Notes: a model not told the origin generated them from the letters alone. A stretch of 64,000 nucleotides of DNA from JACKEQ01 sp041389565 (GCA_041389565.1 JAWKRP010000006.1:262418-326417); one strand, 5' to 3'; positions 1 through 10,300 are shown, counted from the stretch's first letter. A program made the numbers and translations.

Positions 1-1558
1 GCCGCACGTTGTCGGACCCGGTCAGCACGACCGGAACGCCGCCCGCCACGCGGAAGTCCCCGTTCCCCGCGGCGGGGACCGGCGTGGGCGTCGGGGTGGG
101 GGACGGCTTGTCCTTGTCCTTGTCCTTCCCCTTGCTCTTGCCCTTCCCCGGCTTCGGCGACGGGCGCGGATCGGGCTCCGGGCCCACTAGAGGGACGTCG
201 GGCTCCGTCGGCGGGGTCGTCGGCTCCGGGACCGGATCGGGGACCTGAGGCTCGGGATCGACCTTCGGCACCTCGGGCGGCGAGGGCACGGACGGCGGTG
301 TCGGCTCCGAGGGCTGGACCGGTGCGCCTGTGAGGTAGAAGGCGCCGCCCAGCGCCCCTGCTCCTGCGATGAGCCCGACCCCCAGCAGGATGAGGACCAC
401 CGCGATCGCCCCGACGAACACGGGCCCGCGGCGCCCCGACCCCGGGATCGACACGGGCCCGACGGGTCGCGGCTCGAGCTCCACCGTCGCGGCACCCGTG
501 ATGTCGGGGCCGCCGTCGTCGGCGAAGTAGGTGTCGGAGCTCGGAGGACCCTCGTGGCCGGAGCCCGAGGTAGGCCCCCCGGATGCCGGGTCCCCCGATC
601 GCGGCCCCGGACCCGACGACGCTCCTCCGGACGTGGACAGCCCGAGCGTCACGACCGATGGCGCCAGCTCGGTGAGCTGTTCCAGCAGGGGCTCGGGCCA
701 CTCCCCGCTCCGCGTCGCGGCGTGCTCGAGCGACTCGTCGCCCGCGCGCCACAGCTCCCAGAGGGCCTCGGGCGTGGGTGGACGGTGCTCGTGCTCCGAC
801 AGCGCCGCATCGATCGCGCGGACCATGCGCTCCGGCGCGTCGGGCCGGAGGTCGGTGAGCGGGGGATACGTGCGCGACACCACCTTCTGGAAGATCTCGT
901 AGTGCGTGTCGCCCTCGAACGCGCGCCGACCCGACACCAGCTCGTACAGGATGGCGCCCAGCGCGAACACGTCGGCTCGCGCATCGACGTCCTTCGCGCT
1001 CTGGATCTGCTCGGGCGCCATGTACTGGGGCGTTCCCATCGTCGTGCCCGTGCGCGTCTTCGCCTTGCCGGTGTCGTCGTCGAGCATCTTCACGAGCCCG
1101 AAGTCCGCGACCTTCGGCACCACCTGGCCCCGCTTCACCGACAGGAGGATGTTCGCGGGCTTCAGGTCGCGGTGCACCACCCCTTCCGCGTGGGCCGCAG
1201 CCACGCCCGCGAGGATGCCCGGCACGAGCTGCTCCACGAGCTCGATGGGGAGCTGGGTCGCGGCGAGCACGTCGTCGAGGCTCGGCCCGCGCACGAGCTC
1301 CATCACGAGCCCGGGAGAGCCCTGGATGTCGATCACGTCGGTGACCTCCACCACGTTCCGGTGCTTCAGGCGGGCCTGCACCTGGCCTTCCAGTAGCAGG
1401 CGCTCGCGGATCCCGCGTCCCGGGAGCGAGATGACCTTCAGCACGTGGTCGCTCGACAGACGCGTGTGGCGCACGTGGTAGACGGAGGCCATGCCCCCGT
1501 GCCCCAGCACCCCCACGATGGAGTAGCGGTCGACGATCGCGCCGGGCTCCAGCTCCAT
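1..1558 (-). CDS. Membrane-anchored Ser/Thr protein kinase, 3' end beyond window
   Basis: About 519 residues are visible. The N-terminal eukaryotic-type kinase domain (roughly residues 10-270) has the glycine loop GHGGMASVYHV, catalytic HRDLKPANILL, DFG (VADFGLVK) and activation-segment TMGTPQYMAPEQI, so it should be active. It is followed by a Ser/Gly-rich segment, one transmembrane helix, a Pro/Glu/Asp-rich linker, a KGKDKDKDK basic-acidic tract, and the start of an extracytoplasmic domain cut by the window edge. The start ATG lies 2 bp after the stop of the lipoprotein gene 1561-2283, so the two are probably co-transcribed. It is a paralogue of the kinase at 11246-13027, sharing phrases such as SPGL(V/L)ME and TMGTP(Q/A)YMAPEQI. 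The substrate is unknown. Confidence 0.93.
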   Translation of the reverse strand, partial: MELEPGAIVDRYSIVGVLGHGGMASVYHVRHTRLSSDHVLKVISLPGRGIRERLLLEGQVQARLKHRNVVEVTDVIDIQGSPGLVMELVRGPSLDDVLAATQLPIELVEQLVPGILAGVAAAHAEGVVHRDLKPANILLSVKRGQVVPKVADFGLVKMLDDDTGKAKTRTGTTMGTPQYMAPEQIQSAKDVDARADVFALGAILYELVSGRRAFEGDTHYEIFQKVVSRTYPPLTDLRPDAPERMVRAIDAALSEHEHRPPTPEALWELWRAGDESLEHAATRSGEWPEPLLEQLTELAPSVVTLGLSTSGGASSGPGPRSGDPASGGPTSGSGHEGPPSSDTYFADDGGPDITGAATVELEPRPVGPVSIPGSGRRGPVFVGAIAVVLILLGVGLIAGAGALGGAFYLTGAPVQPSEPTPPSVPSPPEVPKVDPEPQVPDPVPEPTTPPTEPDVPLVGPEPDPRPSPKPGKGKSKGKDKDKDKPSPTPTPTPVPAAGNGDFRVAGGVPVVLTGSDNVR

Positions 1559-1560
1559 GC

Positions 1561-2283
1561 CTACGGCGCCCCCACGTCGTCGCACTCGATCTCGAGCCGG
1601 TAGCCGCCGCAGGTCCCGCTCACCACGAGGAAGTGCTGCTCTCCCGGGCTCGCCACGAACGTCGCGCGCGACACGTGCCCGGGCATCCCGTCGGGGGTCG
1701 CCAGCGGGAGGCCGATCGTACAGGTGTCGCGCTCGCACACCGGGCCGTCGTTCACGATCAGCACGGCGTGATCGTCGGCGTCGATGCGAGCGAACGGGTT
1801 CAGCTCGCCCTCCAGCTCCAGGCGCACGCGCACGGTGGTGGGCACGTCGACCTCGAGCTCGTGCAGCTGCTCGAACTTCGTGACCTGGAGCAGGCTGTCG
1901 GCGTACAGCGGGTGCAGGCAGTTCGTGACGTCCATCACGTCGGTCGGCTCCGCGTCGACCACCTGGCAGTCGTCCGCGAACGGGGTCTCGAGACGGCACG
2001 CGCCCCACGGCTGCCCTTCGGAGAGACCCCCGAGCGTGCCGCACCAGACGGTGTTGCAGGCCACCGGGGTCGCGTTCACCAGCGGCCCGACCTTCGGATC
2101 GCGGTCGTTGCAGTCCTGCACCAGCGGCACGGCGTCGTCGTCGGCATCCAGCCGATCCTGGTCGCGCTCCTCGGAGATCCACACGCACGCCGACGCGAGG
2201 CACGCGAGCCACAGAGTCCCGAGGGCCCGCAGGGACGGTCCGCGAGTCCCGAGTGCCCGCAGGGACGGTACGTGAGTCACCAC
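1561..2283 (-). CDS. Secreted lipoprotein with an in-frame 30-bp DNA repeat at its N-terminus
   Basis: 240 residues from a GTG start. The first ~23 residues are encoded by two tandem copies of a 30-bp repeat (SLRALGT appears twice); then come a hydrophobic stretch and a lipobox ending ACLASAC, giving a lipidated CVWISEE N-terminus. A short acidic segment (VQDCNDRDP) resembles a single degenerate MopE-like metal-binding motif. The C-terminal half may be a beta-sandwich of the pre-peptidase type (VRVRLELEGELNPFARIDAD, then HFLVVSGTCGGYRLEIEC); this is inferred from pattern only. It overlaps the upstream gene's stop by 7 bp and precedes the kinase gene by 2 bp, suggesting a surface partner of the kinase. 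Confidence 0.75.
   Translation of the reverse strand: MVTHVPSLRALGTRGPSLRALGTLWLACLASACVWISEERDQDRLDADDDAVPLVQDCNDRDPKVGPLVNATPVACNTVWCGTLGGLSEGQPWGACRLETPFADDCQVVDAEPTDVMDVTNCLHPLYADSLLQVTKFEQLHELEVDVPTTVRVRLELEGELNPFARIDADDHAVLIVNDGPVCERDTCTIGLPLATPDGMPGHVSRATFVASPGEQHFLVVSGTCGGYRLEIECDDVGAP
2215..2274. repeat. Tandem pair of a 30-bp dispersed repeat (copy site A)
   Basis: Two 30-bp units, 2215-2244 and 2245-2274, follow one another exactly. Read on the minus strand, each carries the core CCGTCCCTGCGGG then a CTCGGGACT end. The same 30-bp unit occurs at 51923-51991; the unit at 2215-2244 differs from the one at 51923 by only two bases. At this site it is translated as the N-terminal region of the lipoprotein 1561-2283 in one frame, while at 51.9 kb it is read in another frame. 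Confidence 0.8.
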
Positions 2284-2897
2284 CGTCCCGCCAGGGCCAC
2301 ACCGGACGTGCGGTCGTCGAGCATCGGCGCGAGCCCGATCCAGCCGGCCTCCTTGCGGGCACGGCGGTTCAGGTCGAGCTGGTACGTGCCGATGCCCACC
2401 GCCACCGCGTACATCCCGAGGCCCAGCACGAGGCCCTGGCTGCGGATCTGGCTGGTGCGCGGACCCGTCGTGTTCGCCGCGCTGGCCACGAAGGCCCCCA
2501 GGATCGTGAGCGTCGGCACGACCACGGAGGGGGTGCGCGGCACGGAGAGCCCCTGCGCCACGAGCCGTTTGCGGGATCGGATCGCCTGGTTGTGAAGCAG
2601 GATCGACGACGCCATCATGGTTCCCAGCCCCAGCGTGGTGAGCGTGGTGGCCCCCGTGGCCTGGAGCGAGACGGTCACCTTGCCCTGCTCGTCGATCGGC
2701 AGCTCGCGGCTGGCGAACGCGCCAGCGAGGAACACCGCGGGCGTCGACAGCGCGAGGAGCTGCGCGAAACGCGCCGTCTTCAGGTGCGCGAGATCGCGCT
2801 TCGCGAGGTCGTACACGGGCTCCGGACCCCGCGGACCGGTGGTCGGAGGGGCCGTGGGCTCGGCGGCGAGTGCGGAGAGCAGGAGGAGGATCGACAT
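2277..2897 (-). CDS. Hypothetical secreted/inner-membrane protein
   Basis: 206 residues. The ATG at 2897 follows a clear hydrophobic signal (ILLLLSALAAEP). At least three further hydrophobic stretches are visible (LLALSTPAVFLAGAF, TLTTLGLGTMMASSILL, LVLGLGMYAVAVGIGTY), ending in a short basic/aromatic tail. No family is recognised. Its stop overlaps the GTG of the downstream lipoprotein gene, and with the kinase gene it forms a three-gene minus-strand unit. It starts 51 bp from the divergent gene 2949-4313, so the two share one short regulatory interval. Confidence 0.75.
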   Translation of the reverse strand: MSILLLLSALAAEPTAPPTTGPRGPEPVYDLAKRDLAHLKTARFAQLLALSTPAVFLAGAFASRELPIDEQGKVTVSLQATGATTLTTLGLGTMMASSILLHNQAIRSRKRLVAQGLSVPRTPSVVVPTLTILGAFVASAANTTGPRTSQIRSQGLVLGLGMYAVAVGIGTYQLDLNRRARKEAGWIGLAPMLDDRTSGVALAGRW

Positions 2898-2948
2898 CGT
2901 TTCCCTACCGGGTTTGTACACCGTACCTGGCTGCCGTAGGCTCCCATC

Positions 2949-4313
2949 ATGATCCTGGTCTGGTTCAGCGCGGCTCTCGGGGCCTGTGGCGACGACGCCC
3001 TGACGAACGCCGCGTTCCAGGAGAGCCTCGACGGCGCGTGGTCGATGCTGCTCGAAGGCGACGACGACGCGTTCCGCGCCGAGGTGTACGAAGCCGAGAA
3101 GGCGATCGCGTGCCTCCAGGCCCCCGTCACCGTGGTGGATGCGGCGCGCTTCCACCGAAACCGCGCGCTGGCGTCGTCGCTGTCGGGCGATCCCAAGGGG
3201 GCGCTCGCTTCCGCGGCCGCGTCGTTCCGGCTCGCGCCCGAGCAGGCCCCGCTGTGGGCGCAGGAGAACACCGCCTACTCCCAGCTGCTCGACCAGGCGC
3301 CCGATCCCGGTCCCGTCGACGAGTTCGCGACGTCCCTCGCGGCGCGCGTGTACACCGACGGCTCGCCCGTGCCCGCCCGCCAGACCGGCCAGCCGGTGCT
3401 CGTGCAGGTCTTCTCGCCGGAGGGCCCGCCGGTGGGGGGTGCATGGATCGATGCCCGCTCGCCCATGCCCGACTGGGTGGCGTTCCCCACGGTGTCGTGC
3501 GCCGACGACGTCGCGATCGAGTCGCTCGTGCAGGACGTGGAGGCCGCCGAAGCCGCGTTCGCCGCGCTCGATGTCGACGGCTTCGAAGCCGCGCTCCAGC
3601 GCATCGCCAGCGGTCTCCCGTGCGTCGATCAGGCCCTCCGGCCCACCCAGGCCGCCGCGATCCACCGCCTCGAGGGCCTGCGCCTGTACACGAGCGGGTC
3701 CCGGCTCGGCGCGCTCCGGTCCTTCCAGGAGGCGCAGCTGCTCGACCCCGCGTTCGTCCCGCCCGAGGCGCTCACCCGCGAGGGAAGCACGCTGGGAGAC
3801 CTGTGGACACGGGCCGGATCCGTGGGCTCCCCACCCTGGCAGCCCGTCGACGTGCCCGAAGGCGTGGTGCTCCGCATCGACGGCATCGCGTCGTCGGCCC
3901 GCCCGGCCACCCTCCCGGGGATCGTCCAGCTCCTCACGCCCACCGGCCGACACCTGTGGACGCGCTACGTGCCCGCCGAAGCCCCGCTGCCCGACCTCGC
4001 CGGGCTCGGCCTCGCCGCCGGGGAAGACGCCGAGTCGCAGCTCCCGCCCGCGCTCGCCCTCTACCGCCAGGACGAGCGCAAGCGCTCGCGCTCCAACCTC
4101 CGGCGCGGCCTGCAGATGGGCGGTGCGGCGCTGCTCGTCGGATCGGGCCTCATGTACGGGCTCAATGCGCGGCACGTCGCCGACTACCGCGATCCCACCG
4201 AGCCTCCCGAGGGCCTGGCGAGCGCGCGCATCGCCGCGAACCGGGCCGCCACCGCGAGCGCGGGCCTGCTCGTGCTCGGGAGCGTCAGCATCGGCGCGAG
4301 CTTCGTCTTCTGA
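2949..4313 (+). CDS. Secreted protein with duplicated alpha-helical repeat, kinase-linked family
   Basis: 454 residues with a short N-terminal hydrophobic signal. Two copies of an ~80-residue helical unit are recognisable (about residues 15-100 and 195-280). Each ends in a block of the form RFHRNRALASSL...AAASFRLAPE or AIHRLEGLRLY...SFQEAQLLDP, reminiscent of TPR repeats. A beta-type middle (VLRIDGIASSARPATLPGIVQLL) and a C-terminal hydrophobic hairpin follow. The protein at 13028-13855 has one copy of the same unit with the same C-terminal arrangement. Both lie beside a Ser/Thr kinase gene, so I infer a kinase-associated envelope protein family; its function is unknown. Confidence 0.8.
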   Translation: MILVWFSAALGACGDDALTNAAFQESLDGAWSMLLEGDDDAFRAEVYEAEKAIACLQAPVTVVDAARFHRNRALASSLSGDPKGALASAAASFRLAPEQAPLWAQENTAYSQLLDQAPDPGPVDEFATSLAARVYTDGSPVPARQTGQPVLVQVFSPEGPPVGGAWIDARSPMPDWVAFPTVSCADDVAIESLVQDVEAAEAAFAALDVDGFEAALQRIASGLPCVDQALRPTQAAAIHRLEGLRLYTSGSRLGALRSFQEAQLLDPAFVPPEALTREGSTLGDLWTRAGSVGSPPWQPVDVPEGVVLRIDGIASSARPATLPGIVQLLTPTGRHLWTRYVPAEAPLPDLAGLGLAAGEDAESQLPPALALYRQDERKRSRSNLRRGLQMGGAALLVGSGLMYGLNARHVADYRDPTEPPEGLASARIAANRAATASAGLLVLGSVSIGASFVF

Positions 4314-4316
4314 CGC

Positions 4317-5285
4317 CTACCGCGTGTAGTCCTCGAAGAAGTCCAGGATCTCCGTGTTCGCATCGAGCGCGTCGTTCCAGTCGCTGAACAGCGGGATCGG
4401 GTTCGCGCCCGGCCACAGGTGCCCGCCACCCTGGATGGTGCACAGCGTGGCCTCCGGACCGCCACAGCTCCACGTCTCGCACGTCACCTCACCGTCCTCG
4501 AACGTCACCACGGGCTCGGTGTCGCACCCGTTCACCTGGCGTGCCCACCGGTCCACGCCGGCCGGCGCAGACGGGCTCGGGAACGACCCGCCGTACGGCA
4601 CGATGAAGTCCGCCGTACCGTGCAGGTGGAGCAGCGGCATGTCGGGACCGGGGTTGCACAGCACGTTCGCGTCGAGCCCGGCCACCGGCGCGATCGCGGC
4701 GAACCGTCCGGGGAGCTGGCACCCGAGCGTGTACGAGAAGTAGCCGCCCATCGACAGCCCCGTGGCGTACGTCCGGTCCGGGTCGACGCACACCTCCGCG
4801 GCCAGCGCGTCGAGGAGCGCGTCCACGAAGCCCACGTCGCTCGTCCACGGCGTCACGTCCCACGTGCTGTTCAGGCCGTTCGGGTGGACCGCGATCATCC
4901 CGCGGTCGTTCGCGGCCTCGTCGAAGTGGGTGTACGAGCGCTGCAGCCCTGCGTTCATGAGCAGGCCGTGGAAGTTCAGGGCGGTCGGCAGCGCCTCGGT
5001 CCCGTCGTACGTGGCGGGGAGGTCGACCAGCGCGGTGCGCGTGCGTCCTCCGTGCTGCACCTCGAGCGTGAAGTGGAGGTCGTGCGCCCCGAGGCTGCAG
5101 GCCGGGGCGGGCTCGGGCTCGGGCTCCGGTGGGGTCGGCTCCGTCGGGTCGGGCTCGGCGTTCGGTTCCGGATCGGCCGTGGAGTCGGGCGTCTCCGAGA
5201 TCGGGGGTGCGGACGGGTCCGCTCCGTCGGGCTCGAGCGAGTGGGATGGCGCAACGGTCGTGCAAGCAAGCAAGAGGGTGAACAA
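4317..5285 (-). CDS. Esterase lipoprotein of the polyhydroxybutyrate depolymerase / LpqC type
   Basis: 322 residues from a TTG start supported by GAGGAGG five bases upstream. A lipobox (FTLLLAC) is followed by a ~45-residue Pro/Glu/Asp linker, then an alpha/beta-hydrolase. The nucleophile elbow GLSMGG, an oxyanion-region NFHGLLMNAG, HLHGTADFIVPYGG carrying the likely catalytic Asp, and GGGHLWPGA carrying the catalytic His are all present, matching secreted PHB depolymerase or feruloyl esterase-like enzymes. The protein should act on ester substrates at the cell surface. Its stop lies 3 bp from that of the convergent gene 2949-4313. Confidence 0.88.
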   Translation of the reverse strand: MFTLLLACTTVAPSHSLEPDGADPSAPPISETPDSTADPEPNAEPDPTEPTPPEPEPEPAPACSLGAHDLHFTLEVQHGGRTRTALVDLPATYDGTEALPTALNFHGLLMNAGLQRSYTHFDEAANDRGMIAVHPNGLNSTWDVTPWTSDVGFVDALLDALAAEVCVDPDRTYATGLSMGGYFSYTLGCQLPGRFAAIAPVAGLDANVLCNPGPDMPLLHLHGTADFIVPYGGSFPSPSAPAGVDRWARQVNGCDTEPVVTFEDGEVTCETWSCGGPEATLCTIQGGGHLWPGANPIPLFSDWNDALDANTEILDFFEDYTR

Positions 5286-5398
5286 AACGACCTCCTCGGG
5301 CCCTGGTCACCCGTCGCGACCCTGGAGGCGCCTAAGAAGCGCTGAAGAGATCTTCCCGGTCGGCCGCGGCGTGCTTTCATCGGGCCTGGAGGAGATCC

Positions 5399-5872
5399 GT
5401 GCGTTCCATCACCGCTCTGCTGTTCGTGGTCCTGTTCTCGCTCGGCTGCATGGGGGCCTTCAACTCGGTCACCGGGCTCGACATCGATCTGCAGTTCGGC
5501 GAAGACGCCGTGCACCCGGCCGACTTCCCGGCCACCGCACCGGCGGGCGGCACCCCGGCGATGTCGATGAGCATGACGGCCTCGGGAGACGGCCTGAACC
5601 TGCCCGAGGGCGTGGAGGTCGACCTCTCGCCCGATCAGCAGTACCGCATGGAGATCGTCGTGTACGAGGTCTCCGTGTCCGACGCGGCGGCCCGGCGCGA
5701 CACGGCCGTCCAGCAGGCGGTGGCGGCGGGCTACACGCAGAGCGCCGACGACGGCACGTCCATCCTCCTCCAGAAGGACGGCACGCTGTTCCTCGTCATC
5801 GACCCGGAGGATCAGGACGAGGGCTCGCTGTCCCTCATGCGCCTCGTGCCCGTGGAGCCCGACGCCGACTGA
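5399..5872 (+). CDS. Small hypothetical lipoprotein
   Basis: 157 residues. The GTG at 5399 is preceded by GGAGGAG. The signal ends in the lipobox FSLGC. The mature protein is acidic with a Met-rich patch (AMSMSMTASG) and no recognised domain. It ends 5 bp before the convergent gene 5878-6300. Confidence 0.75.
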   Translation: MRSITALLFVVLFSLGCMGAFNSVTGLDIDLQFGEDAVHPADFPATAPAGGTPAMSMSMTASGDGLNLPEGVEVDLSPDQQYRMEIVVYEVSVSDAAARRDTAVQQAVAAGYTQSADDGTSILLQKDGTLFLVIDPEDQDEGSLSLMRLVPVEPDAD

Positions 5873-5877
5873 TCGCC

Positions 5878-6300
5878 CTACGGGGTGGGGCGGCGGGCCT
5901 CGAGCGCGCGCGCGGCGTCTTCCACCGACATCAGGTGCTCCAGGCTGGTGGCCTCGAGCAGCTCGACGGGCCGGGGACGCAGGTCGCGCCAGCGGTGAGC
6001 CAGCTCGCGGACGCGTGTGAGGGCGTCGGGGTCGTGGGCGAGCACCGCGGCCCGCACGTCGGCCCACTCGGCCTGGAACTCGGCTTCGGTGCCTGGGGGC
6101 CCCGCAGGGACGGGCGCTTCGGCGGTCGGTTCCGCGGAGGGACCGGGCGGGACGGGCGCTTCGGGACGGGTGGGCGCGACGGGACGCGCGTCGACCGGCT
6201 CGGTGGAGGGGACCGGTGGAGGACGCAGCCACACCGCGGCGAGCACGCCCAGGAGGAGCACGGCGACACCGAGGGTCAGGACGAGGGCACGCGAGCGCAT
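5878..6300 (-). CDS. Small membrane-anchored hypothetical protein
   Basis: 140 residues: an N-terminal transmembrane helix (VLTLGVAVLLLGVLAAVWL), a Pro-rich spacer of about 45 residues, and a predicted helical C-terminal domain rich in Arg, Leu and Glu. No family recognised. The spacer DNA near 6100-6117 resembles the core of the 30-bp repeat at 2.2 kb and 51.9 kb, possibly a decayed copy or chance in Pro/Gly codons. Its start is 33 bp from that of the divergent HAD gene. Confidence 0.7.
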   Translation of the reverse strand: MRSRALVLTLGVAVLLLGVLAAVWLRPPPVPSTEPVDARPVAPTRPEAPVPPGPSAEPTAEAPVPAGPPGTEAEFQAEWADVRAAVLAHDPDALTRVRELAHRWRDLRPRPVELLEATSLEHLMSVEDAARALEARRPTP

Positions 6301-6333
6301 GGGGTGGTCTATCGTCTCGGGCGGAGGCACGGG

Positions 6334-6909
6334 ATGGTTGCGTGGACGGCCTGGATCTTCGACCTCGACGGCACGCTCACGGTGCCGATGCACGACTTCG
6401 CCGGGCTCAAGGCCGAGCTCGGGCTCCCCGCGGATCGCGACGTGCTGGCGGGCATCGCCACGCGTCCTGAGGCCGAGCGGGACGGTCTGCGTGCGGCCGT
6501 TCGGGCGTGGGAGCGCGAGCACATCGCAGAAGCCCGCGCCGCGGAGGGGGCCGCCGAGCTCCTCGCCTCTCTCGGTGCCCGGGGGTGCCGCCTGGGCGTG
6601 CTGACACGCAACACCCGGTCCACCGCGCTCGACACGCTCGAGCGGATCGGGCTCGGGAGGGTGTTCACGCCCGACGACGTGCTCGGTCGCGACAGTGCCC
6701 CGCCGAAGCCCCATCCGGGCGGGGTCCTCGCGCTGGTCGGGCGCTGGGGAGCGTCGCCGGGCCACACGGTGATGGTCGGCGACTGGGTGCACGATCTCGA
6801 GGCCGGGCGGTCGGCGGGCGCAGCGGCGGTGTGGATCGATCACCACGGGTCCGGGCGGTTCGCCGCTCAGGCCGACCGGGTCGTCCGCTCCCTGCGCGAG
6901 CTGATGTAG
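6334..6909 (+). CDS. HAD-superfamily hydrolase (phosphatase-like)
   Basis: 191 residues, GGAGG upstream of the ATG. Motif I is FDLDGTLT (both catalytic aspartates), motif II is in LTRNTR, the motif III lysine is in PKPHPG, and motif IV is VGDWVHDLEAGRSAG. The helical cap is short and sits between motifs I and II, as in the phosphoglycolate phosphatase/PPase-like subfamily. It is likely a soluble small-molecule phosphatase; the substrate cannot be told. Confidence 0.88.
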   Translation: MVAWTAWIFDLDGTLTVPMHDFAGLKAELGLPADRDVLAGIATRPEAERDGLRAAVRAWEREHIAEARAAEGAAELLASLGARGCRLGVLTRNTRSTALDTLERIGLGRVFTPDDVLGRDSAPPKPHPGGVLALVGRWGASPGHTVMVGDWVHDLEAGRSAGAAAVWIDHHGSGRFAAQADRVVRSLRELM

Positions 6910-6915
6910 CCGGGT

Positions 6916-7308
6916 TCAGCCGAGGGGCGCGTACAGGTCGACCGGGTTGCCATCCGGATCCGCGAGCTGCGCGTACCGCTGGCCCCAGAACGCGTCCCAC
7001 GGGGCCTTCACGCCCCTGTGCCCGGCGCCCGTCAGCGTGGCGTACACCGCATCCACCTCGTCGGGACCGGCACATCGGAACGCGAGGCCCATGCGGTGCC
7101 CGCCCGACGGGGGCTCCCACTCGCTGAAGCTGCGCACCACCTCGACGGTGTCGAGCATCAGGCGGATGCCGCCCGCGAGGGTCGTCTCGACGTGGGGCTC
7201 GCGCTCCGCGCCGTCGGGGAACTCGAGACCCAGGGCGCGGTAGAACGCGAGGCTCGCGGACATGTCGGACACGACCATCCCGAAGGCGTCGAGGGTCGGA
7301 GTGGGCAT
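6916..7308 (-). CDS. VOC-family (glyoxalase/bleomycin-resistance fold) protein
   Basis: 130 residues forming two beta-alpha-beta-beta-beta modules. Typical family phrases are MVVSDMSASLAFYRALGLEF near the N-terminus and AQLADPDGNPVDLYAP at the C-terminus. The usual metal-ligand positions are only partly kept, so enzyme, binding or resistance roles cannot be separated. It is convergent with the HAD gene (6 bp gap), and its start overlaps the noncoding lead of the divergent MopE-like gene. Confidence 0.87.
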   Translation of the reverse strand: MPTPTLDAFGMVVSDMSASLAFYRALGLEFPDGAEREPHVETTLAGGIRLMLDTVEVVRSFSEWEPPSGGHRMGLAFRCAGPDEVDAVYATLTGAGHRGVKAPWDAFWGQRYAQLADPDGNPVDLYAPLG

Positions 7309-7396
7309 TCGATCTCCAGGCCCGCCCCGACCGCATCGTCGATCGGGGTGGAGGGTGGGGGTGCGGGGTGGGTATGGTACGCCGTCGGGGGGACCG

Positions 7397-10300
7397 TTGC
7401 GTTTCATCTGGTGTGTGTTGGTCAGCGGCTGTATCTGGATCGGTGAGGGAGACCAGACGGGTCGTGAGCTCGCGATCTGTACGGAGTCTCCGGGCGATCC
7501 CGACTGTGAGGGCGTCGAGCCCCCGGTCCCCACGCCGCCAGTCACGGTGAGCTGCTTCACCGACGGCGACGGCGACGGGTACGGCGCGGGAGATGCGATC
7601 CCCACCGAGGGCGCCTGCGGGTCGGGCCTCTCGTCCAACAGCGACGACTGCGACGACGCCGACGGCAACGTGAGCCCGGCGGCCGTCGAGACGTGCGGGA
7701 ACGACATCGACGAAGACTGCGACGACGTCGTCGGGGCTTCCGTCACGGCCTACACCGACGCCGACGGCGACGGGTTCGGCGTGGGTGCCCCGATCGTGGC
7801 CTGTGGGCTCTCTCCGGGCCTCGCGGCGCTGGCGGGCGACTGCGACGACACGTCCGCGGCGATCAACCCCACGGCCACCGAGGGCGTGGCAGACGGGGTG
7901 GATCAGGACTGTGACGGCTTCGAGGCCTGTCCCGTCGACCTCGACGGCGATGGGGTCGCGACCACCGCCATCACGGCCCCCGGCGCGCTCGACTGCCCCG
8001 AGATCGTCGGTCCGGAGGACTGCGCCGACGCCGACCCCACCACCTACCCCGGAGCCGCGGAGGTGATCGGCGACGGGGTGGATCAGGACTGCGACGGCGC
8101 CGAGACGTGCTTCGCCGACGACGACGACGACGGATTCGGCGACGCTGGCAGCCCGTACGTGTCCACCACCGCGGGCCTCGACTGCGACGCCGAGCTCGGG
8201 CGGGCCTCCGTGGGGGGCGACTGCAACGACGACGACGCGTCGATCCACCCCGACGCGGAGGAGGTGTGCGACGACGCCATCGACCACGACTGCTCGGGCG
8301 ACCCGGGCGGCGGGTCCTGGTACATCGACGCCGACGGCGATGGCTGGGGCGACGACGCCACGCTCGACACGAGCTGCGAGTCGCCCGGCTCGTCCTACGT
8401 GGCCGACGGGGGCGACTGCAACGACGGCGACATGGCGATTCACCCGACGGCGACGGAGGATCCGGTCGACGGGGTCGATCAGGACTGCAACGGCACGGAG
8501 CTGTGCTACGCCGACCTCGACGAAGACGGCGTAGGCGCGGGGCCGGTGCAGGGAACGCTCACCTGCGACGGCCCGTTCGAGAGCAACGTCGCGGGCGACT
8601 GCGACGATCAGTGCGACGCGTGCCTGCCGGGCGGGGTCGAGGTGTGCGACGGGCTCGACAACGACTGCTCGGGCTCCGCCGACGACGGCGCAATCGACCC
8701 CGTCACGTGGTACCTCGACAGCGATCTCGACGGCTACGGGGTCGACGACCCGAACACGAACGTCGAGTCGTGCACGGCGCCGTCGGGGTTCGCCGCGCTC
8801 GCGGGCGACTGCAGCGCCATGATGTCCACGATCAATCCGGGCGCGACGGAGATCTGCGGCGACTCGATCGACCAGAACTGCGACGGAGACGACGCCGGAG
8901 CCAGCTACTGGGAGGATCTCGACGGCGATGGGTTCGGTGCGGGCACCCCGGAGATCACGTGCACCCCGGCCACGAACCAGGTGGCGAACGGTACCGACTG
9001 CGACGACACGAAGCCGGAAGCCTTCCCGGGCAACCCGGTGCTCGTGGTGGGCGACGGCATCGACAACGACTGCAGCGGAGCGGAGGAGTGCTACCCGGAT
9101 GCCGACGGCGACGGGTTCGCCGCCGACACTGCGCCGATCGTGGCGGGCCCGACGGCCACGTCCTGCGGCGCCCTCGCGACCCAGCGGGGCGACTGCGGGC
9201 CCACCAACGCGATGGTGAATCCCCTCGCCACGGAGACGGCCGGCAACGCGATCGACGAGAACTGCGACGGCATGCGGCTCTGCTACGTCGACGACGACGG
9301 CGACATGCACGGGTCCACGGCCGATGCTCCCGAGACGGTCGCGGTGTGCGCCAACGGGCACGCCGTGATGGCCGACGACTGCGACGACAGCAATGCGTCC
9401 GTGTACATGGGGGCCTCGGAGGTCCCGGGCAACACGATCGACGAGAACTGTGACAACCAGTACCTGTGCTACGTCGACAGCGACCTCGATGGCTACACCG
9501 GAGGGGCCACGCAGACCGTCGCGGCTGCGTGCACGTCGCTGCTCCTGGGCGACTGCCTCGACTCGAACGCCACGGTGTTCCCCGGCGCCACCGAGCTGTG
9601 CGACGGGCTCGACAACGACTGCAACCTGGTGCTCCCGTCCACCGAGCAGGACTCCGACTCCGATCGCTGGCTCGCGTGCACCAACTACGTGGGCACCGCG
9701 CCGAACCTCGACGGGGGCGGAGACTGTGCGCCCACCGACCCCACGCGGAACCCCGGGGTCTCCGAGGTGGTCGGGAACGACATCGACGAAGACTGCGACC
9801 TGGCCTTCGACTGCTACCAGGATGGCGACGACGACGGCCAGGGCAGCGGCACCGTCGTGCCCGCGGCCACGGGATGCTCGACGGCTCCGCTGGTCGCCGC
9901 GAACGCGAACGACTGCGACGACAGCGACTCCCTCGTGTTCCTCGGCGCCATGGAGCGGTGCAACGGCATCGACGACAGCTGCGACGGCGACATCCCGACG
10001 AACGAGATCGACGGCGACACCGACGGCTTCGTCACCTGCGGGAACTGGGTCGGGGGCACGGGGATGTCGGGCGGCGACTGCAACGACGCGAACCCGACCA
10101 CCTACCCGGGTGCGCCAGAGGCCTGCGACAACGTCGACTCCAACTGCAACGGGTCGAGCGACGAAGCGGGTGTGGTGAGCGTGGGCTTCGAGATCTTCAC
10201 CGACCTCGCCGACGCCATCGACAACGCGCCACACGCCCTCCCGATCCGGGTGTGCGGCGTGGTGGGCGGGCACGACCTCGCAGCGCCTGGCGTCGGCGAC